Shown here piece after piece: positions 1 to 8,088 of a stretch of DNA of 20,877 nucleotides. The DNA is taken from the NCBI RefSeq assembly GCF_001039355.2, contig NW_019775616.1:35222-56098 (forward strand). The letters are read 5' to 3'. The DNA is from Lingula anatina (lineage: Eukaryota; Brachiopoda; Lingulata; Lingulida; Lingulidae). The first letter of the stretch is position 1. Each line of letters starts with the position of its first letter. A program made the translations under genes and the position numbers. The notes beneath the pieces are model-generated. The model worked only from the letters and a program-made list of their open reading frames with translations, was not told where the DNA came from and searched no databases.

Positions 1-97
1 CCGCCGGGCCCCCCCCCCCCCGGGGGGGGGGGGGGGGGGGGGGGGGGGGCTCCACACCCGCGGATCCCCCCTTCAAATAATCCTGGATCCGCCCCTG
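1..97 (-). mobile_element. partial transposon end, hAT-like terminus
   Basis: The sequence CCTGGATCCGCCCCTG at 82-97 reads on the minus strand as CAGGGGCGGATCCAGG, which resembles the terminal inverted repeat of many animal hAT-type non-autonomous elements (these begin with CAG and often read CAGGGGCGGATCC). A second GGATCC-containing stretch lies at 62-67. Inward of this (1-60) is a C-run followed by a long G-run. The element would extend off the left edge, so the other end and the target duplication cannot be tested. The family assignment rests on memory of the terminus only. Confidence 0.4.
9..49. repeat. C/G homopolymer tract
   Basis: A run of C followed by a run of about 29 G. Long G-runs of this kind are common where draft contigs end or where sequencing is unreliable, so the exact length should not be trusted. 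Confidence 0.8.
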
Positions 98-820
98 AAT
101 AGCATCAGGGGAAATAAAAAGTTAGTTTCACGAGTAACGAAAATGCACAAATCGACAAATAATTAGAAGTTATTTGATCAAAAACAGTTCTGTAATAAAT
201 AAATAAATATCAGGTGCGCTAGTCAGACAGAGTTATACTGTGACCGGTGTAGGTAGTCATAATTATGAGGTACTAACAATTAACGGACCTTAATAATGCG
301 ATGTCCGTACGCTGCACGTAAATGCGTACCTTTTCGGCAGGCGGTGGCCGGGAAAATCGTACAGATTCAGGGCCTCCGTTGGCCCTACGATTTTTTCAAG
401 GTAAACCTTCTGAATCATTTTTAAAATCATAAGTTTGTATGCTGCAATGGCATTGCATTATTCCCAGTGTTCGGCAGACTAGCGGTTATCGTGACAATGG
501 TCTAACCTGTTGTAGGTCTCTTTATTTTTCATCTTTGGTGGTTTTAGGAGGCATAACAGATTGAAGATGGATTCCCCGCGGGGGTTACGCGGCAAGCTAT
601 TTGATCTGTGGATTAGTTAGTCCGCGGATCGACTTGCTTCTGAACAGGCCCTATAAAAAACAGCCATAGCCGTCCCTAAACGGACGAGTAACACTGCTTT
701 AACTGGTTCTCCACAACTCCTTACAAATATTTTTTTAATACTGCAGAAATGAAAAAAAATTAATAATATCAACCCTTTTTGTTCTAGATCTGTTTACTAC
801 ACTATGGGTGCTTTCCCAGA
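98..820. other. intergenic DNA, no gene seen
   Basis: No credible open frame or known RNA is visible. It contains a hairpin-capable stretch at 353-394 (listed separately) and a CCCCGCGGGG palindrome near 573-582. It is slightly more G+C rich than most of the window, suggesting degraded repeat sequence rather than a gene. Confidence 0.5.
353..394. repeat. imperfect inverted repeat (hairpin)
   Basis: AAAATCGT (353-360) pairs with ACGATTTT (387-394), and inside it AGGGCC (369-374) pairs with GGCCCT (381-386) around a 6-base loop. The left arm carries an 8-base bulge (361-368). No function is evident; it could be the remnant of a foldback element. Confidence 0.55.
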
Positions 821-1016
821 GATTTAGATCGATCTAGAGATTAAGATTTAGATCGACCTAACTCCCTGGGGGTTCACGCTGAATTGCAGTCAGCCGAGCG
901 GGCGCCATAGTTATTTACCCCTTTACAGCTTTCAGTAGGCGGGACAGACGCTTAAGTCGGCCAAGCTGACATTAATCTAGTGAGACTCCCCACAGGGATA
1001 GATCGATCTAAAAATC
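821..1016. mobile_element. foldback / MITE-like element, copy I (GATCGATC family)
   Basis: The left end GATTTAGATCGATCTA (821-836) is matched in inverted orientation by the right end at 999-1016, which reads GATTTTTAGATCGATCTA on the minus strand. Inside the ends both arms continue with a CCCTG/GGGG-rich stretch. The left terminal motif is repeated at 845-860. The minus-strand right half (about 910-953) carries GCTTAAGCG followed by a CCTACTGAA segment, also found in copy II at 2133-2160. No coding capacity is present, as expected for a short non-autonomous element. Confidence 0.65.
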
Positions 1017-1636
1017 TATGGAAATGGGGTGTATAATTACATGAGATACTTTTTAGCAAAGGCATTCACCGGGATACCCAGTCCGTTGTTCTGAATTCGG
1101 GCAATGATATAATTACCTAAGGTGGAGTATTTACAAATATAGGTAACACGTTTCACTCCACCTGCTTTGAGGACAATCGTACAGTGTGGAGGATAGACCC
1201 TCTGTCTGCAGTGTGCATCACAACACATCATTAGGATATATAAAGACCAGCTTTTGTACAGATTATCTAGCGAGATATATGTGCTTTCACATTTACACAC
1301 ATTTTTTCACATTTTTGTAAACATGACCCTTTTTCGGAGCAATTGGCACAGTATGAGAAATCATCCAGGTAGAAAATCGTCGCCAGCTCAAGCGGGTTTA
1401 AAAAATAAATGCTATTGTGTGAACTTGCCGGACCGATGAATCCCTTGCTCTTGTCAAAAAATGATGGCTGAATGGTATGCGGGCCAACGACAATTTTCAT
1501 TTGGAAAACAAACATTCCGTGAGAAAAAGCTAGCAGTTACGAAACTTATAGCGCTTTCAAGAATTAATTTACAGGGTTTTTTTTTGTCCGTCAAAAATGG
1601 TTTTCAACAGCACTACTAAATTGTCAAAAATTGTCA
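1017..1636. other. intergenic DNA with unassigned minus-strand open frames
   Basis: Two overlapping minus-strand open frames lie here (1037-1300 and 1267-1515). The first contains a Cys/His/Tyr-containing stretch that looks slightly protein-like, but neither resembles a family I know, they lack a shared frame, and no good splice pair joins them. They may be the eroded remains of a repeat-encoded protein. No gene is called. Confidence 0.3.
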
Positions 1637-1748
1637 AAAAATAATAATAATAAATAAATAAATATAATGAATATATAAATGAAATAAAATAAACAAATAA
1701 ATAAAAAATAATAAATAAAATAAAATAAAATATATAATGAAATAAAAG
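1637..1748. repeat. AT-rich microsatellite (AAATA/AATAA)
   Basis: Degenerate tandem copies of AATAA/TAAA units form a stretch of nearly pure A/T. The hydrophobic minus-strand open frames here, rich in Ile, Phe, Leu and Tyr, are artefacts of this composition. Confidence 0.85.
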
Positions 1749-2066
1749 AATTATCAATTAATACACAACATAATAATGATAATAAAAGTATCTTTGAATT
1801 TCCAATTAGTACTAAAAACGCCGTCACCCTAACAAGTACGATGTAGACCTTCCACACTTAAGTCAAAGAGATGGGGAAACGGTAGGCCCCTAACGTGAAA
1901 AAGCTTACAAAAATGAAGTATTGGTAATGAAAGAAATTTTTTTAAAATTCAAGTATGAAAATAAGTAAGAAAATAATGTAGATATTTTAAGAATTGTCCC
2001 TAGTGTTGAAATTTATCCGGTCCACAATTATCTAAGTATTGATATTGGACTGGGTTCCCATGCCAA

Positions 2067-2263
2067 GATCGATCCAAAAGGATCGATCAATCTCCAAGGG
2101 GTTTCTCTCTTAATTGCTTTCAGCTTAAGCGGCTTAGATGTCTGGCACACCTACTGAAGCTGCTAAACGATAATTTTAATTGTCGCCACCAATTAAAATT
2201 ACCCCCTAAGCAGCTTTAGTAAATTGCAACTTAGCTAGAATCCCCTTGGAGATAGATCGATCC
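2067..2263. mobile_element. foldback / MITE-like element, copy II (GATCGATC family)
   Basis: GGATCGATCAATCTCCAAGG (from 2080) is mirrored by an arm at 2242-2263 reading GGATCGATCTATCTCCAAGG on the minus strand. The centre has perfect 12-bp arms, TAATTTTAATTG (2171-2182) and its reverse complement (2190-2201), around a 7-base loop, so nearly the whole unit could fold back on itself. It shares CTTAAGC, TGTCTGGC and CCTACTGAAGCTG segments with copies I and IV. There is no coding capacity. Confidence 0.7.
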
Positions 2264-2607
2264 ACAGTTAGTACGCTAGGGTCTGGAAATGGTCCCTTGG
2301 TGTCGCTCAAAAAAAAAAAAACTTACGCAATCAGATTGTTTTGACAGGTGGATGAATTTTAACGGCCACCAATTTTACACAATGACGATATTTTCGAACA
2401 AACAGTCATCTCGGCGTGACAGCACTATTTTTTTCACAAAGCGTAGCTCAGGCCCGGTATGATCATGATTGGTAATTCTTGTAGAAAAAAGTCAACTTCG
2501 GGCTATAATCCATTGTATTAAATGCAGTTTTTACCTGTAGGTATTCTCTGACTACAAGGTGCGCTTGTAGTCTGTTACAAAATGTTTGTACTTATATTAA
2601 ATTTTAC
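2264..2607. other. intergenic DNA, no gene seen
   Basis: AT-rich sequence with a 12-base A-run near 2310. No open frame or structured feature that I can support. Confidence 0.5.
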
Positions 2608-2626
2608 ATTTTATATACTCTCCAAA

Positions 2627-2869
2627 TACGTGGATCGCCTAAGACCCCATTCCCAGCATCACCATCGGTCCACATGGAGCGATCCAACTCTGGGCAACTC
2701 TCGCTAAATGCAATCAGCTTAACTGAATGACACGCCTCCTCTTGCTTTCAACTTACTGGTATAATCACCAGCTTTTCTTTATTCTGCTTAACGCCAGGAA
2801 GAGGGGTATCATTCAGTTAAGTCAACTGCATTCAGCAAAATTCCCTGCAAAGTTGGGTCCATCCACGTA
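2627..2869. mobile_element. foldback / MITE-like element, copy III (in copy A)
   Basis: The ends are inverted repeats: TACGTGGAT (2627-2635) and ATCCACGTA (2861-2869). Inside, 2709-2730 and 2809-2830 are inverted copies matching at 18 of 22 positions around a shared TTAACTGAATGA core, and CCAACT (2683-2688) mirrors AGTTGG (2851-2856). It has the same foldback architecture as copies I and II, and the CTTAAC and GCCTCCT segments suggest a distant relation. No open frame. Confidence 0.6.
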
Positions 2870-3009
2870 GACCGCTCACCGCCGCAGCCGACTATGCAAT
2901 ACTTTGCGAAGTGTGTTTGTTGTACGTACCACGTTGCACGGCACAATGTGCGTTTTTAATATAGGCCTATATTTTGCTTTTCGCCTTTTGAATAGACTGC
3001 GTAATAATT

Positions 3010-3090
3010 GGTTATTAATTAATTAATTTATTTATTTATTTTTTTTCGACCTGTTTTATTTAATTTATTGATTAATTTAATGATTAATTT
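3010..3090. repeat. ATTA/TTTA simple repeat
   Basis: Degenerate TTAATTAA and TTTATTTA units in an almost pure A/T stretch. The same tract occurs in the second copy at about 5168-5246. Confidence 0.8.
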
Positions 3091-3179
3091 ATCTATTGAG
3101 TGTTTTTTCTATAGTATAGTCAAGGAATGGTCTAATGAAAGACAATGATATAAAGACAATGCCAATGGCGTATTTAGAC

Positions 3180-3219
3180 GGGGGTCAGGGCCGTCCTGAC
3201 CCCCCCCCCCCTTCGATTT
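3180..3219. repeat. GC hairpin followed by C-run
   Basis: GGGGGTCAGG (3180-3189) and CCTGACCCCC (3195-3204) form a perfect 10-bp stem with a 5-base loop, and the right arm runs on into a C homopolymer. The same structure is present in copy B at about 5344-5379 with a different C-run length. It resembles the G/C-rich end of a short interspersed repeat. Confidence 0.7.
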
Positions 3220-3675
3220 CTGGTCCCTCTTGAAATTAGAATTTCGACAAGCTGAATCATAGTTCTAAACCGTACCAAATGGCACCGTTCGCCCTCTAAA
3301 AGACCAAAAATTTGGCTACTTCAGACGAGAATTTTCAAACACAGTCTTGAAGGAAAATGAATTTAAAGATATTTACCAACATTAAAACTTTAAAATGATT
3401 TAAATTTGAAGTCAGGTAGGCCCTTTGCGTTTGATTTTGAACAGCTTTCATCAGGTGGGAAAGAATATCCCAGTAGACGCTGTTCAGAAGAAATCAGACC
3501 TACTCTAAAATGTGCAGATAGTTACATATATTAATTAATGTGAGGTGCGTTTACACATAAGCAACAAAATTGCACACAACCTCGTGGAATACCTCCAATG
3601 CTCTCCGGGCGTGATGAATTGAAGGTTTCGTTCCGACTTTCGGTAAGAATCTCTAACTTTGGCGTCGATGATTGG

Positions 3676-3708
3676 GCATGCGCAATACACAACACTATTT
3701 ACTTCCGG
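3676..3708 (+). promoter_or_regulatory. putative CHMP5 promoter (NRF1-like and ETS-like motifs)
   Basis: GCATGCGC (3676-3683) resembles half of the NRF1 palindrome, and ACTTCCGG (3701-3708) fits the ETS core. They lie about 90-120 bp upstream of the CHMP5 start codon, the usual place for these motifs in TATA-less housekeeping promoters. The equivalents in copy B are at 5979-5986 and 6004-6011. The sites are seen; their function is inferred. Confidence 0.4.
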
Positions 3709-3797
3709 AGTTCTACAGCAAGCTAGTTCCTCGTACATAGAGTGTGAATATATTTTAGTGAATTTTCGTTTGATTACAATTGTAAGTACACATAAAG

Positions 3798-4608
3798 ATG
3801 AACAGGTTATTTGGGAGAGGCAAACCTAAGCAACCACCACCAGATTTGAACGAATGTGTGGCAAATGTAAGTAATAACATATTTTGTTGATAGATCCATT
3901 GTTTTGAAAATATTCCTTACAAAGTATTTCATGACTCACAATCAGACGACAGTGATGACAGCCAAGGAATACCTTCTTAGTCTAAATATTTTATTATTTG
4001 TTTACAGTTAAATACAAGAGTGTTTCTTAAAATTGCTTTAAAAAACTCTAATTTTAATACAAACTTGGCCTCTCAAATGTAGTTTTGACCCATATCAGGT
4101 TTTCACTGACAGCAATATTAATAAGTTAAACATTTTCTCTCCTTTCTTGTCTGAAATGTTGAAATTTTCACCTACAAGTTTAAGTATAATGTTTCTACAT
4201 CCATTTGCCCTCTCTATGTAGACTGCGGTGATCAGATGTATAAAATTGTCTTTGTATAAATATATATATATATCATGGATTTCTTAGTTTGTTTATGTTT
4301 ACTTATAGATTGACAGCAGGGGGGAGTCCATTGAGAAGAAAATATCCAAACTTGACCAGGAGCTGAAAAAATATAAAGACCAGATGGCTAAAATGAGGAA
4401 TGGTCCATCAAAGGTATTAAATATGGATATAATATTTAAATTATAGTGGTGTCTATATTGAAAAGGTAGTTTAATATATTCCGATAGTTAATTATAGTCA
4501 TTAAATAATTTGTCTACTTTCTGCATCTTATTATTCTAATTCCCTGTCTTGTTTCTTTCAGAATATGGTAAAGCAAAAAGCCATGCGAGTGTTAAAACAG
4601 AAGAAAAT
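3798..4608 (+). CDS. CHMP5: CHMP5, exons 1-3, copy A (charged multivesicular body protein 5, partial)
   Basis: Charged multivesicular body protein 5 is an ESCRT-III subunit (yeast Vps60) that acts on endosomal membranes in multivesicular body sorting and binds the VTA1/LIP5 cofactor of VPS4. Exon 1 (3798-3866) encodes [16 protein letters not shown] and the following residues. Exon 2 (4309-4413) covers the first basic, charged helix with [15 protein letters not shown]. Exon 3 (4562-4608) encodes [15 protein letters not shown] and ends after two bases of the next Met codon. All borders are GT/AG (GTAAGT, GTATTA and GTAAGT donors), and the joined frame gives about 73 residues matching the start of the family. 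Exons 4 onward are absent: the segment stops at the N at 4763. The start codon is the family's conserved MNRLFG. Confidence 0.9.
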
Positions 4609-4762
4609 GTAAGTGTTACAGTAACATGATGTCACTGTCAGACAAGTTCATTGTAACTTATATAGTACATGTATGCTTTTTATGGTAAAAACAAGGGAGC
4701 GAAAGTTTACTGGTGTTAGGTCATTGTCAAAACTTTAAATAACCTTTACTGTACCTCTTTGT

Positions 4763-4763
4763 N
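4763..4763. other. single N (probable assembly join)
   Basis: An undetermined base falls exactly where copy A of the duplicated segment ends and copy B begins, so it probably marks a contig or scaffold join rather than a single ambiguous base. Confidence 0.75.
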
Positions 4764-4783
4764 TATTTTATATACTCTCCAAA

Positions 4784-5025
4784 TACATGGATCGCCTTAG
4801 ACTTCATTCCCAGCATCACCACCGGTCCACATGGAGCGATCCAACTCTGGACAACTCTCGCTAAATGCAATCAGCTTAACTGAATGACACGCCTCCTCTT
4901 GCTTCCAACTTACTGTATAATCACCAGCTTTTCTTTATTCTGCTTAACGCCAGAAAGAGGGGTATCATTCAGTTAAGCCGACTGCATTCAGCAAAATTCC
5001 CTGCAAAGTTGGGTCCATCCACGTA
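4784..5025. mobile_element. foldback / MITE-like element, copy III (in copy B)
   Basis: Allelic or duplicated counterpart of 2627-2869. Its left end reads TACATGGAT (4784-4792), one base different from copy A, while the right end ATCCACGTA (5017-5025) is intact. Confidence 0.6.
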
Positions 5026-5622
5026 GACCGATCACCGCCGCAGCCTACTATGCAATACTTTGCGAAGTGTGTTTGTTGTACGTACCACGTTGCACGGCAC
5101 AATGTGCGTTTTTAATATAGGCCTATATTTTGCTTTTCTTCTTTTGAATAGACTGTCACATGCGTAATAATTGGTTATTAATTAATTTATTTATTTATTT
5201 ATTATTTTTTCGACCTGTTTTATTTAATTTATTGATTAATTTAATGATTAATTTATCTATTGAGTGTTTTTTCTATAGTATAGTCAAGGAATGGTCTAAT
5301 GAAAGACAATGATATAAAGACAATGCCAATGGCGTATTTAGACGGGGGTCAGGGCCGTCCTGACCCCCCCCCCCCCCTCCTCTTCGATTTCGGGTCCCTC
5401 TTGAAATTAGAATTTCGACAAGCTGAATCATAGTTCTAAACCGTACCAAATGGCACCGTTCGCCCTCTAAAAGACCAAAAATTTGGCTACTTTAGACGAG
5501 AATTTTCAAACACAGTCTTGAAGGAAAATGAATTTAAAGATATTTACCAACATTAAAACTTTAAAATGATTTAAATTTGAAGTCAGGTAGGCCCTTTGCG
5601 TTTGATTTTGAACAGCTTTCAT

Positions 5623-5748
5623 CTACCCTAGGTTCTAGATTCCGGTATTGCCAGCTCGATCTTGATTTCATATATAACCCATAGTGCGACTCCACCACAA
5701 GGTATATTTAGCAAGCTAGCTTTTACGTTGCTCTGACACTCAGGGTAC
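5623..5748. mobile_element. 126-bp MITE-like insertion with TIRs and target duplication
   Basis: Relative to copy A, where the site reads GCTTTCATCAGG with TTTCAT once at 3446-3451, copy B carries 126 extra bases flanked by TTTCAT on both sides (5617-5622 and 5749-5754). With the next C the duplication could be 7 bp. The ends are inverted repeats: CTACCCTAG at the left, and GTACCCTGAG when the right end is read on the minus strand. It encodes nothing. The empty site beside the filled site makes the boundaries unusually firm. It is probably a small non-autonomous DNA transposon; the superfamily is not determined. Confidence 0.85.
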
Positions 5749-5978
5749 TTTCATCAGGTGGGAAAGAATATCCCAGTAGGCGCTGTTCAGAAGAAATCAG
5801 ACCAACTCTAAAATGTGCAGATAGTTACATATATTAATTAATGTGAGGTGCGTTTACACATAAGCAACAAAATTGCACACAACCTCGTGGAATACCTCCA
5901 ATGCTCTCCGGGCGTGATGAATTGAAGGTTTCGTTCCGACTTTCGGTAAGAATCTCTAACTTTGGCGTCGATGATTGG

Positions 5979-6011
5979 GCATGCGCGATACACAACACTA
6001 TTTACTTCCGG
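5979..6011 (+). promoter_or_regulatory. putative CHMP5 promoter motifs, copy B
   Basis: GCATGCGC (5979-5986), followed by GA and so slightly closer to the NRF1 consensus than in copy A, and ACTTCCGG (6004-6011), about 90 bp upstream of the start codon at 6101. The function is inferred from motif type and position. Confidence 0.4.
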
Positions 6012-6100
6012 AGTTCTACAGCAAGATAGTTCCTCGTACATAGAGTGTGAATATATTTTAGTGAATTTTCGTTTGATTACAATTGTAAGTACACATAAAG

Positions 6101-6893
6101 ATGAACAGGTTATTTGGGAGAGGCAAACCTAAGCAACCACCACCAGATTTGAACGAATGTGTGGCAAATGTAAGTAATAACATATTTTGTTGATAGATCT
6201 ATTGTTTTGAAAATATTCCTTACAAAGTATTTCATGACTCACAATCAGACGACAGTGATGACAGCCAAGGAATACCTTCTTAGTCTAAATATTTTATTAT
6301 TTGTTTACAGTAGAATACAAGAGTATTTCTTAAAATTGCTTTAAAAAACTCTAATTTTAATACAAACTTGGCCTCTCAAATGTAGTTTTGACCCATATCA
6401 GGTTTTCACTGACAGCAATATTAATAAGTTAAACATTTTCTCTCCTTTCTTGTCTGAAATGTTGAAATTTATAATGTTTCTACATCCATTTGCCCTCTCT
6501 ATGTAGACTGCGGTGATCAGATGTATAAAATTGTCTTTGTATAAATATATATATATATCATGGATTTCTTAGTTTGTTTATGTTTACTTATAGATTGACA
6601 GCAGGGGGGAGTCCATTGAGAAGAAAATATCCAAACTTGACCAGGAGCTGAAAAAATATAAAGACCAGATGGCGAAAATGAGGAATGGTCCATCAAAGGT
6701 ATTAAATATGGATATAATATTTAAATTATAGTGGTGCCTGTATTGAAAGGATAGTTTAATATATTCCGATAGTTAATTATATTCATTAAATAATTTGTCT
6801 ACTTTCTGTATCTTATTATTCTAATTCCCTGTCTTGTTTCTTTCAGAATATGGTAAAGCAAAAAGCCATGCGAGTGTTAAAACAGAAGAAAAT
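6101..6893 (+). CDS. CHMP5: CHMP5, exons 1-3, copy B (partial)
   Basis: Exons 6101-6169, 6594-6698 and 6847-6893 have the same lengths (69, 105 and 47 bp), phases and encoded residues as copy A. The only exon difference noticed is a silent GCT/GCG change in the Ala codon of DQMAKMR. Introns differ more, by substitutions and small indels. Silent coding differences with intact splice sites suit either a second allele or a very young duplicate. This copy also stops at an N (7049) before exon 4. It is probably the copy physically continuous with the terminal exon at 7446, but the missing part cannot be seen. Confidence 0.9.
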
Positions 6894-7048
6894 GTAAGTG
6901 TTACAGTAACATGATGTCACTGTCAGACAAGTTCATTGTAACTTATATAGTACATGTGTGCTTTTATGGTAAAAATAATGGAACGAAAGTTTACTGGTGT
7001 TGACGGTCATTGTCAAAACTTTAAATAACCTTTATTGTACCTCTTTAT

Positions 7049-7049
7049 N
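7049..7049. other. single N (probable assembly join, hides missing exons)
   Basis: This base ends copy B at the same homologous position at which copy A ends. The CHMP5 exons for roughly residues 74-205 must lie here in the real chromosome, because the conserved last exon follows only 400 bp later with nothing matching the middle of the protein in between. Confidence 0.75.
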
Positions 7050-7445
7050 GGTGGTCCTTTTTTTTCCAGATTTTTTGTATTAAATCATGGAGCCAAGTGG
7101 TTTGTCTTATTAGGAAAAAAAGACTATTTCCTTATTTTTAAATCCTGGCTAAACCGCTTAGTCACCTGGCAGAAACTTTATATGACATGATATTATTTGT
7201 TTCAAACACATTTTTGAGGAAATATCCTTTATGTGCCACTTTTAACACACATGTAATCCCAAAAATGTGATGAGTAGAACATGATGTGCCTGTGTCAAGT
7301 TTTGGTTTTAATTTTAAAGGATATTACAGCAGATAATCTTTTTTTTTTGTTGACACTCAAAATTGAATTGAATTGAATTTTAACATCTGTTCTGTTTCTG
7401 TTGTCAGCATGAATTCTTAATTATTTTGACCATTTGTCATTCTAG
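7050..7445 (+). other. CHMP5 intron sequence preceding the last exon
   Basis: AT-rich sequence with poly-T tracts, ending in the acceptor TTGTCATTCTAG at 7434-7445. No matching coding exon was found in any frame here. Confidence 0.6.
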
Positions 7446-7496
7446 GATGGAGTACCAGTGGATGAGTTTGGGCTGCCACAGATACCTGCCCAGTAA
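7446..7496 (+). CDS. CHMP5: CHMP5 terminal coding exon
   Basis: After a TTCTAG acceptor the frame reads DGVPVDEFGLPQIPAQ then TAA (7494-7496). This is the highly conserved C-terminal tail of CHMP5, which ends in DEFGLPQIPAS in vertebrates. The exon is too short to be found as an open frame alone. Strand and order agree with the first three exons upstream, so the gene runs left to right across the N at 7049. The region between (acidic C-terminal helices and the VTA1-binding part) is missing from the window. Confidence 0.9.
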   Translation, partial: DGVPVDEFGLPQIPAQ

Positions 7497-8088
7497 CAGT
7501 GACATATGACAGACAATAACAATGACAGCGACATTGATAAAAATGACAGTAACAATGACAAAAACAATATAGCCATCAGCAGTGTTACACAGTGAGAAAT
7601 TTCCAACAGTTCAGAAGGTATCTGTTGTAGAGCTTTATTAGAATGTGTAACATAATGAAAAATTGTTGATGATTATGGAAGGTATTATTTTGTGAAGCTG
7701 TCTAGGAATATGCCATTCATTTCAGACATACTTATTCTGTATTTAAGACTTCCCAAACTTGTTCCATTTAGACACAGATCTTGTTCACTTAAGGCTGTAA
7801 TACAAAGACTTAAAACCGATGTCTGTTCATCGTCAATATTGGTAGCAGCTGGCCTTATTGTAATCAAAGAGACGACCCCACAGTATGACTTCAAATAATT
7901 CACTGAAAAGGACTTTTTCACATTTTTGGTAAAGATTTTCATTTTACGTTGTGAACATTTATTTTTTTTCTTTTCTTTTTTTACTTCTAATTTATTTTTC
8001 CTTGACACACAGAAAAATGTGATGGCTGAAAGAAAAAGAGAAAGTTGTTTGATGGAATAATGCTGTGGGTTACAATATTTAGAATAAA
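7497..8088 (+). other. CHMP5 3' UTR (probable)
   Basis: It starts after the TAA with a short AATGACAG/AACAATGACA repeat (about 7500-7570). A canonical AATAAA lies at 8083-8088, with further AATAAA matches at about 8306 and 8726 that could be alternative sites. The open frames on both strands in this stretch are short and unlike any family. Confidence 0.5.

Larger units (their letters stand above)
2608..4762. repeat. duplicated segment, copy A (CHMP5 5' end)
   Basis: This segment is nearly identical to 4764-7048. Both begin at ATTTTATATACTCTCC and both end at the same point after the third CHMP5 exon (ACCTCTTTGT here, ACCTCTTTAT in copy B). Copy B is bounded by single N bases on both sides. 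Differences are scattered substitutions (a few percent by eye), an 18-bp stretch here (4168-4185) absent from B, and a 126-bp insertion in B. The most economical reading is that the two copies are allelic haplotypes placed in series by the assembler; a true tandem duplication is the alternative. Confidence 0.9.
4764..7048. repeat. duplicated segment, copy B (CHMP5 5' end)
   Basis: Second copy of 2608-4762, filling exactly the interval between the two Ns. It is about 130 bp longer than copy A, mainly because of an insertion at 5623-5748, and it lacks the 18 bp found at 4168-4185 in A. It also has a 7-base insertion around 5157 (GACTGTCACATGCG against GACTGCG) and a longer C-run near 5365-5379. 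Exons, splice sites and promoter motifs are all kept. Confidence 0.9.

Noticed and set aside
1037-1515. Two overlapping minus-strand open frames that look mildly protein-like
   Set aside because: They are in different frames, have no convincing splice connection, and match no family that I recognise. They could be a remnant of a mobile element, but I cannot support a call.
1569-1857. Hydrophobic minus-strand open frames suggesting membrane proteins
   Set aside because: They fall on an AATAA/AAATA microsatellite; the Ile/Phe/Leu/Tyr content follows from base composition.
3535-3738. 67-codon minus-strand open frame, nearly identical in the second copy at 5838-6041
   Set aside because: It is conserved only because the whole segment is duplicated. 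It overlaps the CHMP5 promoter region and has no family features.
7685-8008. 107-codon minus-strand and 68-codon plus-strand open frames
   Set aside because: Both lie in the CHMP5 3' UTR, overlap each other, and the minus frame has a low-complexity Lys-rich part from a T-rich tract.
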